A stretch of DNA of 64,000 nt, taken from Perkinsus olseni (Eukaryota > Perkinsozoa > Perkinsida > Perkinsidae). The position numbers and the translations under genes are program-made. This document shows positions 53,201 to 61,385 of the stretch, one piece after another. The notes under the pieces were generated by a model, which made no database searches, had not been told where the DNA came from, and saw only the letters and a list, made by a program, of their open reading frames with translations. Numbering within the stretch: the stretch's first letter is position 1; each line of letters starts with the position of its first letter. Location of the stretch: NCBI GenBank assembly GCA_013115135.1, contig JABANP010000196.1, forward strand, positions 26,464 through 90,463, written 5' to 3'.

Positions 53201-54507
53201 GCTGGACCAGACGATAGTCCAAACGCTAATCGCCTCGTCATCTTCAAAGTCATATCTCCGCAATCGATCAGTAATCCGCGGCCGATAGCAAGGCGATAAT
53301 ACGCCTTACTCAAATCCATCTGCTCCACTCTCCACGCTGGTTGTAATAATCCCTGCAACTGCTGAATCGCACAGTGCGTTGAATTCCTCCGATTGTGAAC
53401 TGATGGGTACTGCCGATTTATTACTCGGCAATCGAGACATGGCCGCACTGGGGTGGTAACTTTCCTGAGAGATACCACAGGAAAGCAGGTGGCAAATTGG
53501 GTACAGCTCTCTTTATCCGGTACGGGAATCCCAGTGTCCACCCACCAATGACGATTGAAATACATACATAATTCCTCCTGCCATTTTATGCGTTCCGCAT
53601 TCGACAAACGTTGAATCAATCCCGTCGGACGCCAGCTACCTCTGATGTCATAGTCTCTTTCCAATTCCCTCTTCTTCTCAACCTTTTCCGGCCAATCGAT
53701 ATAAAATCTATACTGCTGCTGTGGGATATCCGGAACTGCTGCATCATGCCCTTCTTCGTGTTCCAATTCTTCCAATGTCTTGAGCTGCACAGTATACTCA
53801 AGAGCATTAGGAAGAGGAAAGGGGCCATGATCATGAATGCGAGAGAGCGTTGTAGCATAAAAATCTGCCTCGGGAGGAATATCCACCAATATTTTCTCAA
53901 CCTGCTCTTCCAATGCGGTTGTACTATTCCCTCTCAAAGGTAAATTCGCCGACTGAGGCTCCTCTTTTCTGATAATATCATCTTCTAAATTTTTGACGCA
54001 TTCCTCTTCCTCTGAGCAACTAACCTCTATCTGCGCGATATCAATAACTGGTACATCTAATGATGGCGCTCCCTTCTCTTTTACATACTGTGTAGGACTA
54101 GGTCGCTCCACTATCTCTTCTTTCAATGAAGATTGAATCTTACTCGCCTCATCATCATCTAATGAATATAATAATTTCGCACCAACTATACGTAATGCGA
54201 CTCGACCCAGTATGATAGGATAGCTCAAATCCTTAACCACCAGCGCTGGGATATAGAAGCTGGCACGACCCTCTGAACCCCGAGATAATGATACTTGAAG
54301 GATACATTCCTCATTAACGGTTCGCGATGTATGATTCGCACACGTAATAATCACTGGTTTAATCTTCCGACGTTCGATAATCCCCTCTTGATGTAGTCGG
54401 GATGCCAGTTCTTCGCGAATCATCGCGACCGCTGCGCCAGAGTCCACCAACGCACAAACATCCAGATTTCCGATACGTAAAGATACCGTATCCGGCCCCG
54501 TCATCAT
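50212..54507 (-). CDS. Element B pol: protease, RT, RNase H, integrase
   Basis: 1431 codons, one uninterrupted frame. Aspartic protease CALVDSGAAVAMI lies near residue 20. RT has RPCLDCRVINRQYPS, QMDLSKAYYRL, AFGLSSGPASLEG and catalytic RIMDDFLIL. RNase H begins VRLFTDASSRGYGIEF. The integrase zinc finger is HDLRGHPAVNSTHRYL...CHPCQ, and its core D-D-E is in LGLDIVGPL, FISDQGRQF and GGFYERQHRT. The C-terminus has the gypsy-type GESVYIYRK...SQWIRGTI...YEVQLSDGTRQVFHKDHIKPFY. It is expressed by a +1 shift from gag or by internal initiation (pol ATG 54507). Confidence 0.93.
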   Translation of the reverse strand: MMTGPDTVSLRIGNLDVCALVDSGAAVAMIREELASRLHQEGIIERRKIKPVIITCANHTSRTVNEECILQVSLSRGSEGRASFYIPALVVKDLSYPIILGRVALRIVGAKLLYSLDDDEASKIQSSLKEEIVERPSPTQYVKEKGAPSLDVPVIDIAQIEVSCSEEEECVKNLEDDIIRKEEPQSANLPLRGNSTTALEEQVEKILVDIPPEADFYATTLSRIHDHGPFPLPNALEYTVQLKTLEELEHEEGHDAAVPDIPQQQYRFYIDWPEKVEKKRELERDYDIRGSWRPTGLIQRLSNAERIKWQEELCMYFNRHWWVDTGIPVPDKESCTQFATCFPVVSLRKVTTPVRPCLDCRVINRQYPSVHNRRNSTHCAIQQLQGLLQPAWRVEQMDLSKAYYRLAIGRGLLIDCGDMTLKMTRRLAFGLSSGPASLEGVVDILFTVLRYKHPHIQTVRIMDDFLILSRNEEERQAWNADMFQLLAKCGFEVPDSKRSMWEKDSPQKWLGVKWRWDSAKGNLFVDRPEIKIDESIESKRGYFANAGKFLELTKSSAEAQCRGHCDIVRQLSGRAENSWDGILPKDVRDKCNLHLKAAEDLWQQIDQRVPLISGVKTVRLFTDASSRGYGIEFWAPARELYGAFRSREGGGEEEREEWVSIYGEAHLFPDRAEAWHANRREMFAILQSLTALCQQFERNWWRSLRTIVLGSDSFTAIRRMGGPERKLKGIEWLATRRIRDCTDDIIAELKTMSISVLFIHHPNTSFFTKRVDILSRIIDDIPFSRELLSIHASRDVPLTAIDLTVAIDDSEAPLLAFEVFDLYYPHSLLLPTLENVPSLKTYYDLDKTFHAWKGDSATPKHELIRRFLIREQEKDPLCSEVRHLLEEGADPSKKKRSVAPAVVYYGENAFLHNDVLCKKDPVDDEDDVRIVLPKSKYSRLPVELIKYYHDLRGHPAVNSTHRYLRRLFWWPRSRADVKSVIRSCHPCQVSASFLKRQHEAHLWTPSEPFEVLGLDIVGPLLPSSKGERWVLTCTDLLSRFTLLFPLADISTNTICRVIETQVLLRFGTPSTFISDQGRQFTLSPRFDALCCLYSARHIVLPVAHPPSGGFYERQHRTIGESLRRLLKSRQRASWVDLLAIAEGRLNSVPDPELGISPHEILFGFKLRLPFDVSLRSQVLREPLTHENIVSFISYPNKIRTSAVLSEVSRLDRHRRQLLSVWSDAWTRSREKSKGPEVREHYVRGESVYIYRKPQHKLDSQWIRGTIMNPIGGQCYEVQLSDGTRQVFHKDHIKPFYISEEEDRVPTPTSRGHKRRDLSSPPTTEDLPPKRKVRIVSSGHPFLAWKDEDGTVRVGSKISWTNDNFFLVHEYKLLEDHRTVVPMYFTPDGILRVGGPPEIPATVAVNPKGVSVLKLESPTQLSVESSRKVSAL

Positions 54508-56062
54508 TTTCAGTGACCACGACTCTTTTCAACACTTCATTCTCAGCCCCCGCGAAATTTTGCTCAACACAAGTCAGGTCAACCACACAAGATAACGGAT
54601 CCGACGAACTTCGCGCACCCTGAGTGGCCCCGGTGGTTGCATCACTAGTTGAGGTCTTCGACTGCGAAGTGCAGCCCACCTCAATAGTGTATGCGGAAGC
54701 CCTCTTAGGTAAACCACCTTTACCGGCGCTTGAAGCTCGATCCGTACCCTGTGGCCTCTGACCTGAAATGAGCGGGGAAGGACATACATACTGTAAGTGA
54801 CCTTGCTGAGAACATCTCCTACATCTCACCGTAGGAGAAATTGCACAATCTGCCAGTCGATGCCTGAGTCCGCAGCGAGGACATCTCTGGGCCATATCTC
54901 CCGGCTTTTCACTCCTGCAATAACGCCAAGAATGTCCGGGCTGTAGGCACCTACTGCAAGTGCCCGTGAAGGACGATACTGCTGATTTTCCCTTACCAGC
55001 AGCAGCCCTCTTCGGTGCCAAATCCGGCGAACTTTTGGCCTCCCATCGATTTTTCCCAGAGCTCAGCTGTGACTCGAAATGCATAGCTTCCCCTCGCAAT
55101 TCTTTATACGACATACGATCGACCGCCTTCCCCAGGCTCTCTATAGCTTTCGATAATTTCGGTAACAACCCCATTCTCGCTCTTACACACTTCTCCAATT
55201 CCAAATGCTGCTTACCGAATACCGAACATAATAAACTTGACTCCTTATCGATACGGACGAAGTAGTCTTCCACCCGTTCATCTTCTTTCTGTGCCAAGCG
55301 TTCCCAACGCAATAATGCTTCCCCTTTATTAAATGTGCCGGAAAATCTATCATCGAGATATTCCCAAACTCTCATCACGATATCCGAACTCGATAACCCT
55401 TCTGATAACTTCTCTCTTATCATGACATTAATGTCATCTCTAAGCGGCCCCGAGAAATTCCGAAGTAAATAATAAAGTTCCGGCTCCCCTTTCAGATGAT
55501 AAATAGCGATCGAGTCAACAACTTTCTGCTTAAATATCTCATACGGCAATTCCGCCGTGGGTCGAGACCACGGAGCCCCCAACACCAAGTCCAACTTATT
55601 CCAATCGATCATATTTTTATTTCCAGAGCCACCACCATCAGTACCACCACCATCATCTGCGCTATCCACTTTCTGTCCCAAAAATAACTCTAAAGCCTTT
55701 TTCAAATCCTCATGACGATCCCGATGCCACTCAACCCCTGATGACCGAGCAGAGGCTGTCGCCTGCTTGGCTAAATATTTCCCAAGGAAGCGAACCCATT
55801 CCTCTGTCAGACCCTCTACTTGGGCGGCATCAAGAATAGCCCCATATATTACCCGTGCCCTCTCTTCAACTCCAGATATCTCCCCTTTTGATATCCATCG
55901 TTGAACCTTGGCCCGGATAATTGATACCTCTCGATTGAAGGCTCCTCTTTTCTCAACTTCCAGGTAGAGATGCTGCATCTCCAAGCTGAGAGCCATACCT
56001 GGGATCGGCGCTATCACGGCATCTCCGAAGACGGCGTCGGCGAATCCTGCATCGGGTACCAT
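54359..56062 (-). CDS. Element B gag
   Basis: 567 codons, ATG 56062-56060, only one base after the 5' LTR boundary. Capsid-like helices (FSGTFNKGEALLRWERLAQKEDERVEDYFVRIDK) precede three zinc knuckles (CSRCLQPGHSWRYC, CPRCGLRHRLADC, CRRCSQQGHLQYVC) and a Ser/Thr-rich linker. It ends 149 nt inside the pol frame, so pol needs a +1 frameshift somewhere in 54361-54507. Confidence 0.9.
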   Translation of the reverse strand: MVPDAGFADAVFGDAVIAPIPGMALSLEMQHLYLEVEKRGAFNREVSIIRAKVQRWISKGEISGVEERARVIYGAILDAAQVEGLTEEWVRFLGKYLAKQATASARSSGVEWHRDRHEDLKKALELFLGQKVDSADDGGGTDGGGSGNKNMIDWNKLDLVLGAPWSRPTAELPYEIFKQKVVDSIAIYHLKGEPELYYLLRNFSGPLRDDINVMIREKLSEGLSSSDIVMRVWEYLDDRFSGTFNKGEALLRWERLAQKEDERVEDYFVRIDKESSLLCSVFGKQHLELEKCVRARMGLLPKLSKAIESLGKAVDRMSYKELRGEAMHFESQLSSGKNRWEAKSSPDLAPKRAAAGKGKSAVSSFTGTCSRCLQPGHSWRYCRSEKPGDMAQRCPRCGLRHRLADCAISPTVRCRRCSQQGHLQYVCPSPLISGQRPQGTDRASSAGKGGLPKRASAYTIEVGCTSQSKTSTSDATTGATQGARSSSDPLSCVVDLTCVEQNFAGAENEVLKRVVVTENDDGAGYGIFTYRKSGCLCVGGLWRSGRDDSRRTGIPTTSRGDYRTSED

Positions 56063-56063
56063 T

Positions 56064-56249
56064 TGTTGAGATTATAGATAACGCAACATGATAACTTGAG
56101 CCAAGATGGCTACGTTAGTAACCGACCTCTCCTCTAGAACCTCTGATAATAAGTGCCTCTGTAAACCTCTAATGACAATAGCTGACGGCAAGACTGCACT
56201 ATCTTGCACTCTTGCTATTCCTCTACGATCAATATATAAATACTCAACA
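56064..56249 (-). repeat. 5' LTR of element B
   Basis: Carries a 20-nt spliced-leader match at 56095-56114 (sense CGTAGCCATCTTGGCTCAAG), with a TACTAAC box at 56114-56120 just upstream in sense. Confidence 0.93.
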
Positions 56250-56269
56250 GTTCAAATCCGGGCGTGCCC
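56250..56269 (+). pseudogene. tRNA-Cys unit 13, 3' part
   Basis: gttcaaatccgggcgtgccc, the T-loop to acceptor end displaced 6.2 kb from its 5' half by element B. Confidence 0.92.
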
Positions 56270-56350
56270 TTCGTAGTCGGTATGTGAACAGCTATTTTCG
56301 TGAAGAACAGCTACAGAAAACGAACTGGACTTATTCTTCGTGGCTTATTC

Positions 56351-56421
56351 GGGTGTGTAGCTCAGTGGTAGAGCGGCTGACTTCAGACCAGCAGATCCTC
56401 GATTCAAATCCGGGCGCGCCC
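56351..56421 (+). tRNA. tRNA-Cys-derived with anticodon UCA (UGA-reading), unit 14
   Basis: The body is identical in type to unit 7, but the loop reads CTTCAGA (anticodon 56383-56385 TCA). All stems otherwise match unit 7, including the weak T-stem CTCGA. If charged by CysRS it would insert Cys at UGA. CysRS normally needs the GCA anticodon, so this is uncertain. Confidence 0.65.
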
Positions 56422-56467
56422 TTCGTAGTCGGTATGCGAACAGCTATTTTCGTGAAGAAAGGCTACA

Positions 56468-56738
56468 AGTGGAGTGCAAAGTCTAGGCTAGTAAAGTATG
56501 TTCCACTTAAGCCATTTGGCCGCGTGGTTAACTTGTATACTTGCGAACCGAAAGACCCCGGGTTCAATCCCCAGGTCTGACTGATGCGCTATACTGTCTC
56601 CGGCTACAGCTGATAAAGCCAATAATCGATCAAGCTAAATTAGCTGTAACACCATTGATTGTGCTACTGAAACGGTTAACTCAGTAATCTAAAGATTTCT
56701 TGTATTTCCTTATGTCCTCTCCCGCTTTGCGTTCAATT
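56468..56738 (+). repeat. 5' LTR of element C, with tRNA-like A and B boxes
   Basis: It contains TGGCCGCGTGGTTAAC (A-box-like, 56517-56532) and GGGTTCAATCC (B box, 56560-56570) about 34 bp apart, and a tRNA-like 3' end. The acceptor stem does not pair. The gag start codon lies inside this LTR. Confidence 0.9.
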
Positions 56739-59700
56739 GGTGCCCAGACTCCTGGCTCTTCGAGTGAGAGTTCTGGTAGCGCGAGTGCACCTCGCGCACA
56801 CCAACTTCGCCCTCTCTCTGATTTCTACAGTGAAGACGAAGATGACGTCAGAGACGTCAGCATTGACCTCGATCACGATGATGACGAGGCATTGCTTCCA
56901 CTGGACGATGAGTTCGCTCATCGCAGTGATAGTGAGTTGGATGATAGAGATCCTTCTCAACACAAGGTTGGTGATACCCCTCACCAAGAGGGTGGTACTC
57001 CTCCTCAGAAAGGTAAAGCGCCTGAAAAGCGTAAGGTGGTTTTGGATGATACCAAGCCATCGCCTCTAGCCGGGACTTCCAAAGCTCGGCGGATGATCGA
57101 ACTTCGTAAGAACGCCGTCAAGTTCAGCGGTGGTGCCGACGAAGATGTTGAAGAATGGTTGGACAAGCTGGATATGATTGCCGGTCCTGAAGGTTTTAAC
57201 CTTGACTACTATGACCAGGCTGTGCTCCTCAAGTTATCGGTGTCTGGTCCGGCGTATCAGGCTGCCAAGATGGTCCCGTGTGAGCAGAAGTCCATCGATC
57301 CTTCCAGGAAACGGTACTTGGCCCGGCTACGATCCGAACTACGAAAGCGGTTTGGTTCGAGCCCTGACAAGGCTGTTGCCAGCTTGAGAAGTGTCAGCTT
57401 CAACGACTACACATCGGTTGATGAGTATGCTACTGCTGTGAGTCGCCTAGTGCGACAGAGCTTCGGCAATATTCACAACAGATGCCAGGGTGAGATTATG
57501 AAGCTGTTCTTCTACAGTGGTCTACCACACGATCATCCAGCAAGCTCTGCCATCAAGCCGTTCTGCCTTGACCCTACCAAGTCTTATGAGCAAATCATTA
57601 CTCGCGCGAGGCTATCATTTGATAACCTCAGTCAACCGCGAGTAGCCGCACCTGGTGTGCGAAGATTTGACTTTAAGTCTGGCAAGGGTAAGGGTGGTAA
57701 AGGCGGTAAAGGCAAGGGAAAGAGAAGCCGTGAAGGAGGCCAATCGGTGAAGCGCTGTGAGTTTTGTAATAAGACCAATCACACGATTGAAACGTGTAGA
57801 TTCCTTGCTAAAGCAAGAATGGCCTTGAAGGTAAGCAACCTTGGGGAGCGGTTTCACGTATTAGATTCTCCGATGCCGCTGTTGCTTCAGACTGAGTATA
57901 ATCTCATTTGCCTTGTCGATTCAGGATCAAGTGACTCAATCATAACTCGATCGGCATTGAGCAAGGTTGGTAGAGGTTGTAGTTCAGTTGAAGATCACCA
58001 GGTTGCATTATCGACCATTAAAGGTCCTCAGTTGTGTACCATCGCAAAGATCCCTGCTACTGTGTTGAGTTGTAACAATGATATACGGAACACCATGCCT
58101 GTATTAGTCGTTGATGCAGATCACATAGAACACGTGGGTGACTATAGAGTTGATATAATTCTAGGATGCGATTGGATAGCGATGCACTCTCCTGTAGTAT
58201 TCGAGAGCACGCATTACACTGAGCCTATAATAGCCGCTTCACCGGCATTAGCCTCTGGCGCAGATTCTCAGATTAGAATCGATGAACAAACTGGGAACAG
58301 AATCACAGCTACTATTGATGAACCTGATTTCATTGCTCGTAGACTGACTGATGGTGATGGTAAATCTGTTTGGCAAGTGGAATGGAAGTGGATTGATAAT
58401 AAAGCTCCTCCAGGAGTATTCCGTCCTCCCACTTATGAAAAGCAGATGGAGTCACTGAGTCAATCACAGTTAGATACATGGCAAACGGAAATCAAAAATT
58501 GGGAATCTCAAGGCTTCATACAAGAGGTCAAAAGATCTGATTTGAAGGGAACATTGACTTTAATGGGAGTCGCGCAAGAACACAAAATCACAACTCCTTG
58601 CCGTCCTGTTATAGACTTTAAGCCTCTAAATAATCAGATCCATTCATATCCCAATTCGGATGACCATGTTACCGTCGACGATACATTACGCCGATGGAGA
58701 GCGAACTATACACGTGATGGTAAATCGATAGATAGCTGGGTATTGATAGATATAAAGAAAGCATACCTTTGCGTACGCATGAGCCCTAAATGCGCGGCAT
58801 ATCAAGGCCTCATCATAAGAGATGAGAAAGGATCAACAAGATACATGCGATTGGATCGCTTAGGATTTGGCATTAATATTGCTCCAAAAGTACTGAGAAG
58901 TATCATAAGATATATTCTCTGCGAGGAAGGTCTCGAAAGCCCGATAGATATGTTCGTAGATGATATGCGAGTACCAACTGAGCATGTAGATCAGTTGCGC
59001 GAAGCATTACATAGGAACGGGTTTCCAACAAAAGACCCAGAGAGCAGTAGCTCAGCACGGATTTTAGGATTACAAATGACTGGTGCGAATAGATGGAAAC
59101 GACGAAGTGATATCCAGCCCATTGCTGGCTTCACCTATCGTGATCTTCGTTCGTGGGTGGCCACGATAGCATCATCTCATTATCCTGTCCTAGGATGGCT
59201 CTCGCCAGCAGCCAGAGCGCTGGAGAGACTGAGTGTTATTGCCAATCCGAGCGCAACTTCGGCCGATCCTTTGCCTGATGACATTGTGACGAAAGCACAT
59301 AAATTGTACTCAGACATTGTACTACGAGGAGATCCAGCTACTGGATTCTTCCGAGTAGATCCCTCGCAGCCATGGTCTGTGTACACAGATGCTTCGGCGG
59401 ACGCAATCGGTGCATGCTTATATTTTGGGTCGCAATTAGTCGAAGATAAATCTTGGCTACGAGCCACGAAAGACATTCGGCCTATCGATACAGTAGAGTT
59501 AGAAGCAGGCTTGAGAGGTCTGAACGACCTAACGGTTCCTTGGATAAGAGCCTTAGGAATTAAAACTGGTCTTGCACTTACAGTGTATGTCGATAACAAG
59601 CCAGTCCTAGGCCAACTTTCAAGGAAGAAACTCAGCCATTGGGTTGCATCCAAGGGTCTTGCATCAGGTGCAGCGGAGGTTAGGCTACAAATGATAGACG

Positions 59701-60905
59701 ACCTCGTACAGCTGTATAAAATAGACATAACGTTCAGATACATAGCCAGTGGTGAGAACCCTGCGGATGAACGATCACGAATACCTGATTATCTAAAATG
59801 GCCCAAACCATCAAGGCGTGAGTTGAAAGCGAAGCCTGAGTCTCATACTTTAGCAGCAGCTACTCGTTCCCATGAATGGCAGGACGTGAGTACGTGTGAG
59901 AATGGCTATCTGATTATCCCACCTGGTCACGTGAAACAATTTGTAGAAGATAATCACGACCATGAAGGTGCAGAAGCTCTATATCAAAGACTTCGCAAAT
60001 GGGTGAAATCAGAACCAGGGTTCCGAGCAATATGCCGAGAGGTTGTTGCTCAGTGTGACGTTTGTAAACGTGCCAAGGCACATCCGAACCAGAACACGGA
60101 TGGACTAGATCCTGAGACAGGAAAGAAGAGGAAACGTGATGACGTCGAAAAACGTGCAACACGCAAGTCTTTCATTCCATTCAATAAAGTCCATATTGAT
60201 GTAGTCGGAAACTACAGAGTTGTTTCTGGTAAGAAGTCATTCTTCGTCGTCACACTAGTGGATAGTGCCACTGGATATGCTCTGGGCAAGGCCACGAAAT
60301 CGGCGCCCGTGGGTGAAGACATAGAGGTTCTATTGAGCCATATGTTAGAGACCTTTCACACAACCCCTTTGGTTGTCTGGTCTGACTCCGGTGCGAATCT
60401 GGTTTCGAAACGAGTTGAGGCATTTCTGTTGAAACATGATATTTTACATTACACGACTGCGAAGAATACTTCGCTGAGTAATGGAGAAGTAGAAAGGTTT
60501 CATAGAACACTCAACGAGTACCTCCGTACTCATGCCTCCCACGATGAAATTGGCTGGCCTGAATTCACCAGACTAGTCAAAAAGGGAGTGACGAAGTATA
60601 ATACAACCCCTTACCATGGCGTGTCTGCGCATGAGAAGGTATTTAGGTTTTCACCTAACTGTGAACCTTACCGTCCAGTGCAGTCACGCGACGAGTGGGG
60701 TGAACTTTGTCACGAAAACAAAGAAGAATGGGGACGAGGACTGGAACCCGGTACTTGTGTATTTTACCGGAATCCCAGACCGTCGAATAAACTCTCCGAT
60801 CGCTGGCTGGATGCAGTGATTGAAGAACGAGTTGGCCCCAAGGCGTACAAGCTAGAAGGCCTGCCCGGCAAGTTCGACTTGAAGGATATTAAGCTGCTTA
60901 AGTGA
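56712..60905 (+). CDS. Element C gag-pol polyprotein
   Basis: About 1400 codons without interruption. I prefer ATG 56712 (MSSPALRSIGAQ); an in-frame ATG also exists at 56700. Both are in the LTR. Acidic N-terminus; gag capsid region (VEEWLDKLDMIAG...SVDEYATAVSRLVRQSF); Gly/Lys-rich linker; one zinc knuckle CEFCNKTNHTIETC. Protease CLVDSGSSDSI; RT with RPVIDFKPLNNQ, VLIDIKKAYLCV and catalytic FVDDMR; RNase H VYTDASADAIGACLY. Integrase has CDVCKR, then core residues in HIDVVGNYR, VWSDSGANLVS and SNGEVERFHRTL. A C-terminal SDRWLDAVIEERVGPKAYKLEG module follows. TGA is at 60903-60905. Coding capacity looks complete. Confidence 0.93.
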   Translation: MSSPALRSIGAQTPGSSSESSGSASAPRAHQLRPLSDFYSEDEDDVRDVSIDLDHDDDEALLPLDDEFAHRSDSELDDRDPSQHKVGDTPHQEGGTPPQKGKAPEKRKVVLDDTKPSPLAGTSKARRMIELRKNAVKFSGGADEDVEEWLDKLDMIAGPEGFNLDYYDQAVLLKLSVSGPAYQAAKMVPCEQKSIDPSRKRYLARLRSELRKRFGSSPDKAVASLRSVSFNDYTSVDEYATAVSRLVRQSFGNIHNRCQGEIMKLFFYSGLPHDHPASSAIKPFCLDPTKSYEQIITRARLSFDNLSQPRVAAPGVRRFDFKSGKGKGGKGGKGKGKRSREGGQSVKRCEFCNKTNHTIETCRFLAKARMALKVSNLGERFHVLDSPMPLLLQTEYNLICLVDSGSSDSIITRSALSKVGRGCSSVEDHQVALSTIKGPQLCTIAKIPATVLSCNNDIRNTMPVLVVDADHIEHVGDYRVDIILGCDWIAMHSPVVFESTHYTEPIIAASPALASGADSQIRIDEQTGNRITATIDEPDFIARRLTDGDGKSVWQVEWKWIDNKAPPGVFRPPTYEKQMESLSQSQLDTWQTEIKNWESQGFIQEVKRSDLKGTLTLMGVAQEHKITTPCRPVIDFKPLNNQIHSYPNSDDHVTVDDTLRRWRANYTRDGKSIDSWVLIDIKKAYLCVRMSPKCAAYQGLIIRDEKGSTRYMRLDRLGFGINIAPKVLRSIIRYILCEEGLESPIDMFVDDMRVPTEHVDQLREALHRNGFPTKDPESSSSARILGLQMTGANRWKRRSDIQPIAGFTYRDLRSWVATIASSHYPVLGWLSPAARALERLSVIANPSATSADPLPDDIVTKAHKLYSDIVLRGDPATGFFRVDPSQPWSVYTDASADAIGACLYFGSQLVEDKSWLRATKDIRPIDTVELEAGLRGLNDLTVPWIRALGIKTGLALTVYVDNKPVLGQLSRKKLSHWVASKGLASGAAEVRLQMIDDLVQLYKIDITFRYIASGENPADERSRIPDYLKWPKPSRRELKAKPESHTLAAATRSHEWQDVSTCENGYLIIPPGHVKQFVEDNHDHEGAEALYQRLRKWVKSEPGFRAICREVVAQCDVCKRAKAHPNQNTDGLDPETGKKRKRDDVEKRATRKSFIPFNKVHIDVVGNYRVVSGKKSFFVVTLVDSATGYALGKATKSAPVGEDIEVLLSHMLETFHTTPLVVWSDSGANLVSKRVEAFLLKHDILHYTTAKNTSLSNGEVERFHRTLNEYLRTHASHDEIGWPEFTRLVKKGVTKYNTTPYHGVSAHEKVFRFSPNCEPYRPVQSRDEWGELCHENKEEWGRGLEPGTCVFYRNPRPSNKLSDRWLDAVIEERVGPKAYKLEGLPGKFDLKDIKLLK

Positions 60906-60922
60906 AGAGAGAGAAGGGGACG

Positions 60923-61193
60923 AGTGGAGTGCAAAGTCTAGGCTAGTAAACTATGTTCCACTTAAGCCATTTGGCCGCGTGGTTAACTTGTATACTTGCG
61001 AACCGAAAGACCCCGGGTTCAATCCCCAGGTCTGACTGATGCGCTATACTGTCTCCGGCTACAGCTGATAAAGCCAATAATCGATCAAGCTAAATTAGCT
61101 GTAACACCATTGATTGTACTACTGAAACGGTTAACTCAGTAATCTAAAGATTTCTTGTATTTCCTTATGTCCTCTCCCGCTTTGCGTTCAATT
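60923..61193 (+). repeat. 3' LTR of element C
   Basis: Two substitutions against the 5' LTR (aagtatg/aactatg and tgtgcta/tgtacta). Confidence 0.93.
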
Positions 61194-61233
61194 CTACAAA
61201 AAACGAGATGGACTTATTTTTTGGGGCTCGTTC

Positions 61234-61304
61234 GGGTGTGAAGCTCAGTGGTAGAGCGGCTAAGTGCAGATCAGCAGGTCCTCGGTTCAAATCCGGGCGC
61301 GCCC
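61234..61304 (+). tRNA. tRNA-Cys (GCA), unit 15
   Basis: Unit 8 subtype; anticodon-stem 5' side CTAAG. Confidence 0.78.
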
Positions 61305-61385
61305 TTCGTAGTCGGTATGTGAACAGCTATTTTCGTGAAGAACAGCTACAGAAAACGAACTGGACTTATTCTTCAAGGCTCATTC

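Larger units (their letters stand above)
50007..56249 (-). mobile_element. LTR retrotransposon B (Ty3/gypsy-like), apparently intact
   Basis: LTRs 50007-50189 and 56064-56249 (183/186 bp) start TGTTGAG and end CTCAACA. They differ by two substitutions and a 3-bp indel, implying recent insertion. The 5-bp target-site duplication GTTCA lies in the tRNA-Cys B box. On the minus strand, a 567-codon gag overlaps a 1431-codon pol by ~149 nt in the +1 frame. A purine tract (ttggggggccgaga in sense) abuts the 3' LTR at 50190-50203. A primer-site candidate tggtacccgatgc overlaps the gag start. The LTR contains a spliced-leader sequence. Confidence 0.92.
56463..61198 (+). mobile_element. LTR retrotransposon C, intact single-ORF gag-pol
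   Basis: Target-site duplication ctaca (56463-56467 and 61194-61198) in a tRNA-array spacer. LTRs 56468-56738 and 60923-61193 are both 271 bp and differ at two positions. One 1.4-kb-codon ORF spans LTR to LTR. Polypurine tract aagagagagaagggga at 60905-60920. Primer-site candidate tggtgcccagac starts at the last LTR base (56738). The gene order protease-RT-RNase H-integrase fits gypsy or BEL/Pao. RT sequence HYPVLGWLSPAARALERL hints at the latter. Confidence 0.92.

Noticed and set aside
56508..56530. AGCCATTTGGC in the element C LTR, resembling part of the spliced leader
   Set aside because: Only about 10 bases match with a gap, and the match is explained by the tRNA-like A-box context; unlike element B it lacks the CTCAAG end.
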